NCBI GenBank assembly: GCA_934486915.1
Contig: CAKSRC010000009.1
Coordinates: forward strand, 1 to 41,635
DNA from: an uncultured Eubacteriales bacterium
GTDB taxonomy: Bacteria > Bacillota > Clostridia > Oscillospirales > Acutalibacteraceae
Direction of reading: 5' to 3'
Length of the DNA stretch: 41,635 nt
Shown: positions 17,545 to 26,314 of the stretch, one piece after another
Position numbering within the stretch: the first letter of the stretch is position 1
Layout: every line of letters begins with the position of its first letter
Notes under the pieces: generated by a model
The model's database searches: none
Seen by the model: the letters and a program-made list of their open reading frames with translations, nothing else
Told to the model about the DNA's origin: nothing
Translations under genes and position numbers: made by a program

Positions 17545-19680
17545 ATAAAAGAACTTTTCGATAAATTTTTTGATAATGATTTTTTTGGAAAAAAATACAG
17601 CAGTTATAATGAATTTATTACTGAATCATTAAATCAAGTAGAAATCATATTACTGCATTATATAGAATGTTCAGCTCCCCCGATTAGGGAATTGCATCAG
17701 CAGGATGATGAAGATGAGGAGCTATATAATCAGTTCAGCAGAAATCGGGATTTTATGAGGCAAGAGCTTATAAAAGCAAGATTCTTTATAAAATCAAGAG
17801 CAGAAGAGACATTTAAAGATGGTAATATGTTTATGCTTGAATATGTAAGGCATTTATATAAACTGAATGATCTTGAGTATTTTACGCTTTTGATGAGTAT
17901 GCTAGGTCAAATAGATAATAGATATAAGAAAACTTTTGCACTGCTTCAAAATGATCCTGAAAAGACATACCCTGACATAGATTTAATATTAAAGGTATAT
18001 TACTTCGTTGAAGATACATCAGAAATAAATGATTTTTATACTATTAAACATTCCTTATTGGAAAAAATGGTATCTCTATGTTTTGAGGTGGAAGATAATG
18101 TAATTTCGCCAAGAATTTTATCATTCATTATGACCAATGGTATGGAACCTCTAAATTTAAATGGAGTAGAATCGATTATACCCGGCTTTGGCCCTGAACT
18201 ACCTATTAAGGAGAATATAGCTTCTCAACTTAAAGAGTTAGTATATTCTTATGAGGATAATGAGTCGTTATACGTATGTGTAAACGGGCCTGATGGAATA
18301 GGGAAAAAAACGCAAATTAAAAGATGTGCTGAACTTTTAGGTGTCGCCCTAATTTTAGTTGATATATCTAAACTTAATTTAAGAGATGGAAAAGAGTTTT
18401 ACAAGTCGATTCTTACAGCATGTCGAGAGGTCTTATTAACAAGAGGGGCAATATGTTTTTCAAACTTTGACGAGTTGACTGCCCTAGAGGGTGCAGATTC
18501 GGATAAAGCAATCGAAATACTTTTAAATACTTGTGAGAAATTTTCTAATGTCATATTTATAACTGCCAAAAAACCTATAAGAGAAAGAAAAATTGTTGAT
18601 AATTATTTATGGCTCAATGTTACGGTTGATTATCCCAACAAGGATGAAAGTATAACTTTATGGGAGAGTTGTCTTGAAAATATTCAACTAAGGGAAAAAG
18701 TAGAAGCATTTGAGATGGCCAATAAGTTTACTTTTACACCAGCGCAAATCATTGGAACTCAAAGGGATGCCAAAAACCTTTCTTTATGGCACAATAAGCA
18801 ACCTATTACCAGAAAGGAATTATACGATTGTGCTTATAATCAAATAATATCCGACTTAAGCAAAAAAAGTACATTGATATATGCAAGGTATAATTGGGAT
18901 CAGCTTATTTTGGCAGATAGAGAAAAAGAGGTACTAAAAAACGCTTGCGATCAAATAAAATATAAGCATATAGTTTACGATAAATGGGGATTTAATAAAA
19001 GGCTTGCATATGGCAGAGGGGTAAGTATGCTTTTTGCCGGACCTCCGGGTACAGGTAAAACTATGGCAGCCCAAGTTATTGGAAATGAACTTAATATAGA
19101 GATATATAAGGTAGACCTTTCCCAAGTTGTTTCTAAGTATATAGGCGAGACGGAAAAAAACTTGGGCGAACTTTTTAATGAGGCAAAAAAAAGCAATGTT
19201 ATACTATTTTTTGACGAAACGGATGCTCTTCTTGGAAAAAGAACTGAAGTTAAGGACTCACATGACAAAAATGCAAACTTGGAGACTTCGTATTTGCTTC
19301 AAAAGATGGAAGAGTATGATGGTATTACAATAATGACAACTAACTATCTTGAAAATATTGATCAGGCTTTTTTTAGGCGTATAAGTTATGTAGTCCATTT
19401 TCCATTCCCTGATGTACCGTCAAGGAAACAAATATGGATGACTATGTTTCCAAAGGAAGTGCCGCTTGATAAGGATATTGATTTTGATTATCTTGCAAAT
19501 CAATTTGAAATTTCTGGTGGTAACATAAAAAATATAGCAGTAACAGCGGCGTTTTTAGCCGCAAAATCCGATAAAAAGCTTAGAATGAAACATATAATAC
19601 AAGCTATTAAATATGAACTTACCAAACAAGGAAAAACTCTATTAAAAGAAGATTTTGGTGAACACGGATATTTATTATAA
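17545..19680 (+). CDS. Two-domain AAA+ ATPase of CIS (Afp15/Pvc15-type), apparent ATA start
   Basis: Coding continues upstream of the TTG at 17692: the frame is open back to a stop at 17530, and the only position with a good ribosome site is ATA at 17545, 6 bases after GGGGGAG (17532-17538). That gives 711 residues. No ATG, GTG or TTG lies between 17533 and 17692. The N-terminal 200 residues are helical. The first AAA module has a degenerate Walker A (GPDGIGKKT, about 247-255) and FSNFDE as Walker B (about 305-310). The second has an intact Walker A (GPPGTGKT, about 498-505), Walker B ILFFDETDALL (about 553-563) and an FFRR arginine-finger-like segment near 609. Afp15-type ATPases are needed for assembly or maturation of CIS particles. 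One active and one degenerate AAA domain is typical. Confidence 0.85.
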   Translation: MKELFDKFFDNDFFGKKYSSYNEFITESLNQVEIILLHYIECSAPPIRELHQQDDEDEELYNQFSRNRDFMRQELIKARFFIKSRAEETFKDGNMFMLEYVRHLYKLNDLEYFTLLMSMLGQIDNRYKKTFALLQNDPEKTYPDIDLILKVYYFVEDTSEINDFYTIKHSLLEKMVSLCFEVEDNVISPRILSFIMTNGMEPLNLNGVESIIPGFGPELPIKENIASQLKELVYSYEDNESLYVCVNGPDGIGKKTQIKRCAELLGVALILVDISKLNLRDGKEFYKSILTACREVLLTRGAICFSNFDELTALEGADSDKAIEILLNTCEKFSNVIFITAKKPIRERKIVDNYLWLNVTVDYPNKDESITLWESCLENIQLREKVEAFEMANKFTFTPAQIIGTQRDAKNLSLWHNKQPITRKELYDCAYNQIISDLSKKSTLIYARYNWDQLILADREKEVLKNACDQIKYKHIVYDKWGFNKRLAYGRGVSMLFAGPPGTGKTMAAQVIGNELNIEIYKVDLSQVVSKYIGETEKNLGELFNEAKKSNVILFFDETDALLGKRTEVKDSHDKNANLETSYLLQKMEEYDGITIMTTNYLENIDQAFFRRISYVVHFPFPDVPSRKQIWMTMFPKEVPLDKDIDFDYLANQFEISGGNIKNIAVTAAFLAAKSDKKLRMKHIIQAIKYELTKQGKTLLKEDFGEHGYLL

Positions 19681-19701
19681 AATTTAAAGGAGTGCTTTAT
19701 T

Positions 19702-20238
19702 ATGCCAAACAGTATGATAGAATATATAAATGAAAAAATGGATGAAATCAAGGAGATTTGCAGCGAGTTTAATTACAAGACTAATGTCCTTGATATAGAA
19801 AAGTACAAAATACCAACTATGGCCATAACAATTGATCAAGACGCAGTTGGGGATGATATTATCCTAACTTGTAATTTATTGCCCTTGGTAATTGAAGACT
19901 ATTCAACCCTATTTATACAATTTTATATGTGCATTTCTGATGTTATACCAAAAGATAAAATAGATATAATAAATGAGTTTATACAAAAACAAAATGAAAA
20001 ATTCATGATTGGAAACATCCTTAATTTTGAAGACGCTGTATGTATAAAATATTCATTATATCTTTCAGCCAATGAGAAAATTGACAGGGATTTATTTGCA
20101 AGATCATTAGATATATTCGTATACCAGGCTAATATAATGCTTATGAAGGTGCAGGATTTAGCAATGGGAAAAATTTCAATAGAAGAAGCTTTAGAAGAAG
20201 GTACTTTTTTCTATGAAAGAGCTAGAAAAGAGCAATAA
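19702..20238 (+). CDS. YbjN/CesT-like small protein, possible chaperone
   Basis: A 178-residue protein with ATG 19702 and AAAGGAGTG at about 19686-19694. No named family is certain. The pattern (helix, two strands, LPLVIEDYSTLFIQFYMCIS, then a KDKIDIINEFIQKQNEKFMIG helix, then NFEDAVCIKYSLYLSANEKI strands and a long helix) resembles the YbjN/type III chaperone-like fold. A small acidic protein of this type next to a CIS ATPase could act as an effector or assembly chaperone, as with other secretion systems, but this is inference. Its last 26 bases overlap the start of the next gene, so the two are co-translated. Confidence 0.55.
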   Translation: MPNSMIEYINEKMDEIKEICSEFNYKTNVLDIEKYKIPTMAITIDQDAVGDDIILTCNLLPLVIEDYSTLFIQFYMCISDVIPKDKIDIINEFIQKQNEKFMIGNILNFEDAVCIKYSLYLSANEKIDRDLFARSLDIFVYQANIMLMKVQDLAMGKISIEEALEEGTFFYERARKEQ

Positions 20239-21154
20239 TGATAATAAGCATATAACTAAGCTATCCCGAATTTTTGTTTTGTTTTGGAGGTTAATTCAAA
20301 ATAAGGACAGTAAGAAAGAGCCAATATATCCAAAGGGTCTTGTGCAAGTAAATGATAAACAGTATATTGATGATGAAACGTGGCAACATAGGCTTGATGT
20401 ATATTATCCTGAAAATTATGGTGATAAAAAATTACTCCCTGTCATAATAGATATACATGGTGGGGGATGGATGTATGGCGACAAGGAAATAAATAAAAAT
20501 TATTGTCTCCATCTTGCCAAATGCGGATATGTTGTGTTTAACTTAAACTATCGCTTGTTTCCGCAAGCCGCGATGAATGACCAGCTTGCGGATGTTGCTA
20601 ATGCTCTTATGTGGATTAGAGATTATCTTGATGAATTTCCATGTGATAAGAATAATATTTACATTACTGGTGATTCGGCCGGTGGTCAACTTTGCGCTTT
20701 TATAAGCGTTTTATCGACAAGCAAAGAGCTTAGAAAAATATTTGAGGTAGTGGACTTTGATATTAAATTTAATGCGGTTGCACTTATATCACCTGTTGGT
20801 TTTATGGATGAAAAATTGCCCATGAGCATTTATACTAAACGATGTTTAGGCGTTTCATATAAATCCAGCACATGGAGCGACTATGTAAACTTTGATAAAC
20901 TTCTTACCTTAGGAACGATGCCACCTACTTTTTTAGTTACTTGTTCTGGTGATTTATTGATTAGAAGGCAAGTGATAAAGATTGCTAATATACTTGAAAA
21001 AAAGGGTATAGAACATCAATTAATGGATTGGTGCAAATGCGGGAACAAAAATCTTAAGCACGTTTTTTCTATAATAGACCCTGAAAGTGAAGAATCAATA
21101 AAAACAATAAACAGTATGTGTGACTTTTTTAAAAAATATGAAAAATGCAGTTGA
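20213..21154 (+). CDS. Alpha/beta hydrolase (HSL-like esterase/lipase), translationally coupled to the YbjN-like gene
   Basis: A 313-residue hydrolase. ATG 20213 lies inside the preceding gene with a GAAGG-type site about 12 bases upstream. The oxyanion HGGGW motif is at 82-86, the nucleophile elbow GDSAG at 153-157 (Ser155), and Asp247 (CSGDLL) and His283 (LKHVFS) complete the triad, as in hormone-sensitive-lipase-type esterases. No signal peptide is seen, although residues 18-28 (SRIFVLFWRLI) are hydrophobic. It ends the CIS-cluster direction of transcription. It could be a cytoplasmic esterase acquired next to the cluster, or a CIS cargo; the coupling to a possible chaperone gene makes the latter worth testing. 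Confidence 0.8.
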   Translation: MKELEKSNNDNKHITKLSRIFVLFWRLIQNKDSKKEPIYPKGLVQVNDKQYIDDETWQHRLDVYYPENYGDKKLLPVIIDIHGGGWMYGDKEINKNYCLHLAKCGYVVFNLNYRLFPQAAMNDQLADVANALMWIRDYLDEFPCDKNNIYITGDSAGGQLCAFISVLSTSKELRKIFEVVDFDIKFNAVALISPVGFMDEKLPMSIYTKRCLGVSYKSSTWSDYVNFDKLLTLGTMPPTFLVTCSGDLLIRRQVIKIANILEKKGIEHQLMDWCKCGNKNLKHVFSIIDPESEESIKTINSMCDFFKKYEKCS

Positions 21155-21251
21155 TATTTTAGTCATAAATTATTTATAAAGTTTATAAACTGAAATAGAG
21201 ACAAAAATATATAATTATTTTTTAAAATACAAGGAATATCGTGAAAATAGC

Positions 21252-21279
21252 TTGCAATTTTTTATTGGCATGATAGAAT
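21252..21279 (+). promoter_or_regulatory. Promoter of the ferredoxin gene
   Basis: TTGCAA (21252-21257) and TAGAAT (21274-21279) are 16 bases apart, with a TGA extended -10 (21271-21273). The start would fall near 21286, just before the AAAGGAGG site at 21293-21300. Confidence 0.55.
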
Positions 21280-21311
21280 ATATAATATAGATAAAGGAGG
21301 TGTCATAACTT

Positions 21312-21485
21312 ATGGCATACAAAATTTCCGATGAATGCATTTCTTGCGGTGCTTGTGCAGCTGAGTGTCCAGTAAATGCTATTTCTGAAGGTGATGGAAA
21401 ATACGTAATTGATCCTGAACTTTGCATTGAATGCGGAGCTTGTGCTGATGTTTGTCCTGTTGGGGCTCCATCACAAGAGGACTAA
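21312..21485 (+). CDS. 2[4Fe-4S] bacterial ferredoxin
   Basis: A 57-residue protein with ATG 21312 and a strong AAAGGAGG site. Two CxxCxxCxxxCP clusters are intact: CISCGACAAECP near residue 9 and CIECGACADVCP near residue 38, the hallmark of clostridial-type 8Fe-8S ferredoxins. It is a small soluble electron carrier for anaerobic enzymes such as pyruvate:ferredoxin oxidoreductase and hydrogenase. It has its own promoter and terminator, so it is a single-gene unit, and it is not linked to the CIS cluster by function. Length and sequence are as expected for the family. Confidence 0.95.
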   Translation: MAYKISDECISCGACAAECPVNAISEGDGKYVIDPELCIECGACADVCPVGAPSQED

Positions 21486-21512
21486 TTAGAATACGATTTT
21501 ATATCATAATTA

Positions 21513-21545
21513 GAGTGTCCGGTGTAATTAACCGGACTCTTTTTA
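21513..21545 (+). terminator. Terminator of the ferredoxin gene
   Basis: GAGTGTCCGGT pairs with ACCGGACTC with a two-base bulge in the left arm (loop GTAATTA-like), followed directly by TTTTTT. It ends the ferredoxin transcript. Confidence 0.8.
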
Positions 21546-21630
21546 GTTATAGTTTAAATAAAGTAGCAGTATGCACACAAAATAGGATTTAAATCTACAT
21601 AAGATCATATAAATTTACATCTATACTATT

Positions 21631-21658
21631 TTGAAAAAATATGATAAAATATTATACA
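21631..21658 (+). promoter_or_regulatory. Promoter of the metK riboswitch transcript
   Basis: TTGAAA (21631-21636) and TATACA (21653-21658) are spaced by 16 bases, giving a start near 21666, just ahead of the riboswitch. The -10 is a partial match. Confidence 0.5.
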
Positions 21659-21671
21659 AAGAATAAATACC

Positions 21672-21803
21672 CTTATCAAGAGTGGCGGAGGGAACAGACC
21701 CGTTGAAGCCCGGCAACCTGATACATCAAGGTGCTAAATTCTGCGGTATTACCGGAAGATGAGGAAACTTTAATTTCGTCCGGTTAAATTCGGGCGTATT
21801 TTT
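21672..21803 (+). promoter_or_regulatory. SAM-I (S-box) riboswitch with terminator controlling metK
   Basis: The aptamer (21672-21763) begins CTTATCAAGAGTGGCGGAGG and holds the conserved core with GACCCGTTGAAGCCCGGCAACC; P1 closes between CTTATC (21672-21677) and GATGAG (21758-21763). The platform contains a terminator: CGTCCG (21777-21782) pairs with CGGGCG (21791-21796), followed by TATTTTT. An alternative helix between ACCGGA (21751-21756) and TCCGGT (21779-21784) overlaps the left arm of the terminator and can serve as antiterminator. High SAM should stabilise P1 and stop transcription into metK. Confidence 0.93.
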
Positions 21804-21879
21804 ATTTTAGTCGAGATTTTTGGTTTTATTAGCTTAAAGGGGAATTGTTCTTAGTATAGTTATTTTTGGAGGAATATAA

Positions 21880-23064
21880 ATGGCAAAACACTTTTTTACA
21901 TCGGAATCAGTAACAGAAGGGCACCCGGATAAGTTATGTGACCAAATTTCAGATGCGATATTAGATGAAATTTTGAAAAATGACCCTAATGCACATGTAG
22001 CTTGTGAGGTTACCGCTACAACAGGTATGGTACACGTTATGGGTGAAATATCTACTGAATGCTATGTAGACATTGCTTCAGTAGCAAGAGATGTTATTTG
22101 TTCTATAGGCTACGATACACCTGAAGCAGGGTTTAACGGCAATACTTGTGCTGTGATTACATCTATCGATGCTCAATCACCGGACATTGCCTTAGGAGTA
22201 AATAAGTCCTTGGAGGCTAAAGAGGGACAAGTTGAAGAAGAAGCACAAATCGGCGCAGGAGATCAAGGTATGATGTTTGGTTTTGCGTGTGACGAAACTA
22301 AAGAGCTTATGCCTATATCAATTTCACTTGCTCATAAGCTTGCCAAGCGCCTTACAGAGGTTAGAAAAGACGGTACGCTTAATTATTTAAGGCCTGATGG
22401 AAAAACTCAAGTTACGGTTGAATATGACGACAATACAGTTAAAAGAATAGATACAATAGTTATTTCTACTCAACATGATGAAAAAGTAGGTCTTGAGCAA
22501 ATTAGGGAAGACCTTAAAAAGTATGTTATAGATCAAACTATAGATCATAACTTAATTGATGATGATACAAAGATATTTATTAACCCGACAGGAAGATTTG
22601 TAATCGGCGGACCTGTTGGAGACAGTGGCCTTACAGGAAGAAAAATTATTGTCGACACATACGGCGGATATTCAAGGCACGGCGGTGGAGCTTTTTCCGG
22701 AAAAGATCCTACAAAGGTAGACAGGTCTGCAGCATATGCCGCAAGATATGTTGCAAAGAATATAGTTGCAGCTGGTATTGCTAAAAAATGTGAGGTACAA
22801 CTAGCTTACGCTATAGGGGTATCCAAACCTGTTTCAATTATGATAGATACCTTTGGAACCTCTAAAATAAGTGAAGAAGCTTTAGTAGAAGCTGTAAATA
22901 AGGTATTTGACTTGCGTCCTGCATCTATAATAAGAGATCTTGGATTAAGAAAACCGATTTACCGTAATTTAGCGGCATATGGCCATATGGGTAGAGAAGA
23001 CCTAAATGTAGCTTGGGAAAAGATTGATAGGGTAGAAGCTCTTAAACAAGCGTTAGGGTTATAA
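21880..23064 (+). CDS. metK: S-adenosylmethionine synthetase MetK
   Basis: A 394-residue enzyme making SAM from methionine and ATP. ATG 21880 follows TTTGGAGG. It starts FFTSESVTEGHPDKLCDQIS, the ATP/magnesium-binding N-terminal signature, contains the GAGDQGMMFG hexapeptide signature near residue 127, and the GGGAFSGKDPTKVDRSAAY signature near residue 267. Length fits the family. The S-box riboswitch in its leader indicates feedback repression by SAM. It is monocistronic, ending at a bidirectional terminator shared with pheT. Confidence 0.98.
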   Translation: MAKHFFTSESVTEGHPDKLCDQISDAILDEILKNDPNAHVACEVTATTGMVHVMGEISTECYVDIASVARDVICSIGYDTPEAGFNGNTCAVITSIDAQSPDIALGVNKSLEAKEGQVEEEAQIGAGDQGMMFGFACDETKELMPISISLAHKLAKRLTEVRKDGTLNYLRPDGKTQVTVEYDDNTVKRIDTIVISTQHDEKVGLEQIREDLKKYVIDQTIDHNLIDDDTKIFINPTGRFVIGGPVGDSGLTGRKIIVDTYGGYSRHGGGAFSGKDPTKVDRSAAYAARYVAKNIVAAGIAKKCEVQLAYAIGVSKPVSIMIDTFGTSKISEEALVEAVNKVFDLRPASIIRDLGLRKPIYRNLAAYGHMGREDLNVAWEKIDRVEALKQALGL

Positions 23065-23072
23065 TAAATGAC

Positions 23073-23109
23073 AAAAAGCTCAGCAAATAATATTGCCGAG
23101 CTTTTTTTA
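23073..23109. terminator. Bidirectional terminator between metK and pheT
   Basis: AAAAAGCTC-A-GCAA and TTGC-C-GAGCTTTTT form a hairpin with one mismatch and loop ATAATA. T-runs flank both sides, and it lies between the convergent stops at 23064 and 23117, so it can serve both genes. Confidence 0.85.
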
Positions 23110-23116
23110 TTAGTAA

Positions 23117-25189
23117 TTATCTAAATACAACATTCATATCATTTTTTAATTTTGGAATGAATGTATTTTCTACATTTTCTATTGATTGAGAACTTAGGGT
23201 TTCTTCCTTGCTTGAGTATGTGACCTCAAATAAAACTGCATGGAGCTCTTTAGGCATGAGCTTATCAGTGTATATGTCCTCAACTGTGACGGATTTTACA
23301 ATGTCACTTGAACTCTTTATTACATCGATAATACTTTGAGATTCTATATTTTTGTTATATAGGAAATTATACTGCCTTGTGACAGGTGGAAACTTGGATT
23401 CATAACGAAGACGCTTGTTTTGCCTTTTAATATTCTCAAGATAAATTTCACAAAAGAATATGCCATCTCTTAAAAGCTTTGAGTTTTGGACATTTTTAAT
23501 AGCCTTCTTATCGACTTCGCCGATAATACCTATAGTTTTGCCGTTTAGTTTTATATCACAGCCTGTTGACTCTACAAAGAATGGATAATCATTTTGTTCA
23601 ATTGTATAATCAAGTCCGAACTCTTTTAGCAAGACGTCGATGTAATTTAACATATCGTAGTATGAATACTTTATGTCTTTGTTAATTCCAAATCCTCTTC
23701 TTAGCCTTGATCCTGTGGTAATCATAGCCAAAGTATCTTTTTCTATAACGCCAGTATCAAAAGAGCTGTCCTTGAAATATGTCCTTCCAAGTTCAAACAG
23801 TGCTAGGTCGTAATTATTTCTTGAATAGTTATATGCAAGACTGTCTGCAAGAGAATAGAGCATCGTAGGGCGCATTAGTGAATAGCTTTGTGAAATTGGA
23901 TTTTGTATTACTAGGTCTGAATAGAGTCTATGGCCTTTTTCAAGACCCATAGTTTTCATTGTGTTGGATGGTATGAATGAATATGTGATTACTTCAAAGA
24001 AACCAAGACCTACAAGGATATTTCTTATTTGATCCATGTTTTCCCATGTTTCATTTTTGGTAAACCCAATTTCTATTTTAGGCATTTTGGGGGTTATGTT
24101 GTGATATCCATATATTCTTGCTATTTCTTCTATGATATTTATCTCTTTTTCAAGATCTAAACGATAGCTTTTGTATTCAACATTGATGACATCTTCGTCT
24201 TGGATTTTGCATATGAAATAATATTTTTCAAGCAAATCTATTATTTCTTTTTGGGTTAGGTTTGTTCCTAAAATTTTGTTGGTCCTTGAGACCCTAGTCG
24301 GAATAATATTGCTTTGTTGGCTATTGGGATAATAATCAAATGAAACAGGTTCAATGTCGCCGCCACATATTTCTTTTATTAGTTCAGCGCATTTAAGCAT
24401 AATGGTTTCAGTACTTTTAACATCGACGCCTCTTTCAAATCTAAATGAAGAAGGTGTTGAAATCTTAAGTCTTCTAGAAGAAAGTCTTACCTTAACTTCA
24501 TCGAATATAGCAGATTCAAGCATAATATTTTTAGTGTTTTCTTCTACTCTTGAACTGTTTTCGCCAATAATTCCTGCAACACAAAGTACCTTTTCATTGT
24601 CGGCTATTACTATGTCATTGCTTTCGATTTCAGACTTAGTTTGAGCCAAGGTTGTTATTGCCCTTTTTTCTCCACTCAAAGAGACATTTATTTGATTGCC
24701 CGAGACTTTGTCGATATCATAGCTATGCATTGGTTGATTGTATTCAAGCATAACATAGTTTGCGATATCTACTACGGGATTGATGCAGTTTACTCCAAGA
24801 GCTTCAAGAGACTCTTTTATATAAGAAGGAGTTTCAACATTATTATTAATGTTTCTAATTATCATTGCAGTAAAGCGTTTGCATACTTCAGGACCTTGTA
24901 TGTTTATATTAATAGGAAAGTCTTTGTTTGAAGGTTTTATATTGATATTTGAATCAGGTATTTCGATATCCTTTTCACCTTTAAATGCTAAGATTTCTCT
25001 TAAAACTCCACGATGACATAAGAAATCCGGTCTATTTGCCTTTACTTCGACCATTATAACCTTGTCATTGTTATAATCCTGCATTGATTTTACTTCAAAG
25101 CCTTGAAGTTCAAGTATATCGAGAACTTCTTTTAAGCTTAATTCTTTATGATGAATTCTTTGTAGCCAGTTGAATGAAAATTTGAACAT
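23117..25189 (-). CDS. pheT: Phenylalanyl-tRNA synthetase beta subunit PheT, lacking the tRNA-binding OB domain
   Basis: A 690-residue PheT. ATG 25189 follows AAGGAGG. The N-terminal FKFSFNWLQRI segment and LELQGFEVKSM match canonical PheT, but the sequence then goes straight to VEVKANRPDFLCHRGVLREI. In typical bacterial PheT (about 790 residues) roughly 110 residues of EMAP/Arc1-like OB domain lie in that position, starting with a motif like HPNADKL; here they are missing. The editing domain (NPVVDIANYVMLEYNQPMHS), a B5 domain, the core domain and the C-terminal FDX anticodon-binding domain (FPPVTRQYNFLY) are present. Translation is probably coupled to pheS, 13 bases upstream. It charges tRNA-Phe as an alpha2beta2 enzyme. 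Confidence 0.95.
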   Translation of the reverse strand: MFKFSFNWLQRIHHKELSLKEVLDILELQGFEVKSMQDYNNDKVIMVEVKANRPDFLCHRGVLREILAFKGEKDIEIPDSNINIKPSNKDFPININIQGPEVCKRFTAMIIRNINNNVETPSYIKESLEALGVNCINPVVDIANYVMLEYNQPMHSYDIDKVSGNQINVSLSGEKRAITTLAQTKSEIESNDIVIADNEKVLCVAGIIGENSSRVEENTKNIMLESAIFDEVKVRLSSRRLKISTPSSFRFERGVDVKSTETIMLKCAELIKEICGGDIEPVSFDYYPNSQQSNIIPTRVSRTNKILGTNLTQKEIIDLLEKYYFICKIQDEDVINVEYKSYRLDLEKEINIIEEIARIYGYHNITPKMPKIEIGFTKNETWENMDQIRNILVGLGFFEVITYSFIPSNTMKTMGLEKGHRLYSDLVIQNPISQSYSLMRPTMLYSLADSLAYNYSRNNYDLALFELGRTYFKDSSFDTGVIEKDTLAMITTGSRLRRGFGINKDIKYSYYDMLNYIDVLLKEFGLDYTIEQNDYPFFVESTGCDIKLNGKTIGIIGEVDKKAIKNVQNSKLLRDGIFFCEIYLENIKRQNKRLRYESKFPPVTRQYNFLYNKNIESQSIIDVIKSSSDIVKSVTVEDIYTDKLMPKELHAVLFEVTYSSKEETLSSQSIENVENTFIPKLKNDMNVVFR

Positions 25190-25202
25190 ATATATATCCT
25201 CC

Positions 25203-26213
25203 TTATAGTTGACTCCATAGACTTATGTCATTTTCATAGATTTTTCTTATTTCGCCCAAACCGTAATATAGCAAAGCTAATCTATTAAGTCCAAGACCAA
25301 ATGCAAAGCCCGTGTATTTTTCACTGTCGTAGCCTACACCCTCTAAAACATTGGGGTGAACCATTCCTGCTCCCAATACGGTAATCCAGCCGGAATTGTT
25401 GCAAGTCCTGCAGCCCTTTTGACCGCACTCAGTACAGGACATATCTATAGCTGCGCTTGGCTCTGTGTATGGATAATAAGAAGGTCTAAATCTTACTTTT
25501 ATTTCTTCACCAAATACTTCTTTTAATAAGGTTGTCAATATCATTTTTAAGTTGGCAAATGATATATCTTCACCTATCATTAATCCTTCAACTTGATAGA
25601 ACATAGGTGTGTGTTGAGGATCTATATCGTCAACTCTATACACTGTACCCGGCGAGATGATTTGGATTGGAGGTTTACTTTTCTCCATTGATCTTATTTG
25701 TACGCAAGATGTATGAGATCTTAAAAGAGTTGTAGGGGATGAAATATAGAATGTATCTTGCATATCTCTTGCAGGGTGATGAGCCGGCATATTTAGTTTT
25801 TCAAAGTTGTTTTTATCAAGCTCTACTTCAGGGCCTTGTACAACTGAAAATCCCATATTTAAAAATAGACGTTCCATCTTTTTATAAAGCTTTATAAGCG
25901 GGTGGGATGCACCAAGTTGGATATTATGTTTTACAATGGTATGGTCATATTTTAAGGTTTCATTAGTAACACAATTCTTAGACTTGAGATCTTCTATAGA
26001 GGAAGTCAAGAAGCATTTAAAATCATTTATTAATTTTCCTGCCTCTTTTTTATTTTCAGGTGCGACTTCTTTTAAAAGGGCGTAAAGCTCTTTTACTCCG
26101 TTTTTTAGATATTTGCTGTTGATTTCTTGTACTTTGTTTATCGAATTCGCATCTTTAATGATATTTAGAAACTCTTCTTTTTTTTGAGCTATTTTTTGAG
26201 CTATTTCTAACAT
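25203..26213 (-). CDS. pheS: Phenylalanyl-tRNA synthetase alpha subunit PheS
   Basis: A 336-residue catalytic alpha subunit. ATG 26213 has a TGGAGG site 9 bases upstream. The N-terminal coiled-coil arm (1-85) precedes the class II catalytic core: motif 2 region with RSHTSCVQIRSM and GTVYRVDDIDPQHTPMFYQVEGL, and motif 3 GFAFGLGLNRLALL. A CTECGQKGCRTC cluster near residue 263, followed by GWITVLGAGMVHPNVL, is usual for the family. Length is as expected. It leads the pheST operon from a promoter with a short leader; there is no room for a T-box and I see none. Confidence 0.97.
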   Translation of the reverse strand: MLEIAQKIAQKKEEFLNIIKDANSINKVQEINSKYLKNGVKELYALLKEVAPENKKEAGKLINDFKCFLTSSIEDLKSKNCVTNETLKYDHTIVKHNIQLGASHPLIKLYKKMERLFLNMGFSVVQGPEVELDKNNFEKLNMPAHHPARDMQDTFYISSPTTLLRSHTSCVQIRSMEKSKPPIQIISPGTVYRVDDIDPQHTPMFYQVEGLMIGEDISFANLKMILTTLLKEVFGEEIKVRFRPSYYPYTEPSAAIDMSCTECGQKGCRTCNNSGWITVLGAGMVHPNVLEGVGYDSEKYTGFAFGLGLNRLALLYYGLGEIRKIYENDISLWSQL

Positions 26214-26285
26214 ATATCAAAACCTCCAATTTTTAATTGAAACACAAAAGTGAATCTATTATCGCTAAAAAAATATATAACTATT

Positions 26286-26314
26286 ATTATATATAAATTA
26301 GCGGTAAAAGACAA
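26286..26314 (-). promoter_or_regulatory. pheST promoter
   Basis: Reading left, TTGTCT (26314-26309) and TATAAT (26291-26286) are 17 bases apart. The start near 26279 leaves about 65 bases of leader. The leader contains a T-run but no T-box core or terminator hairpin, so T-box control is unlikely. Confidence 0.7.
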
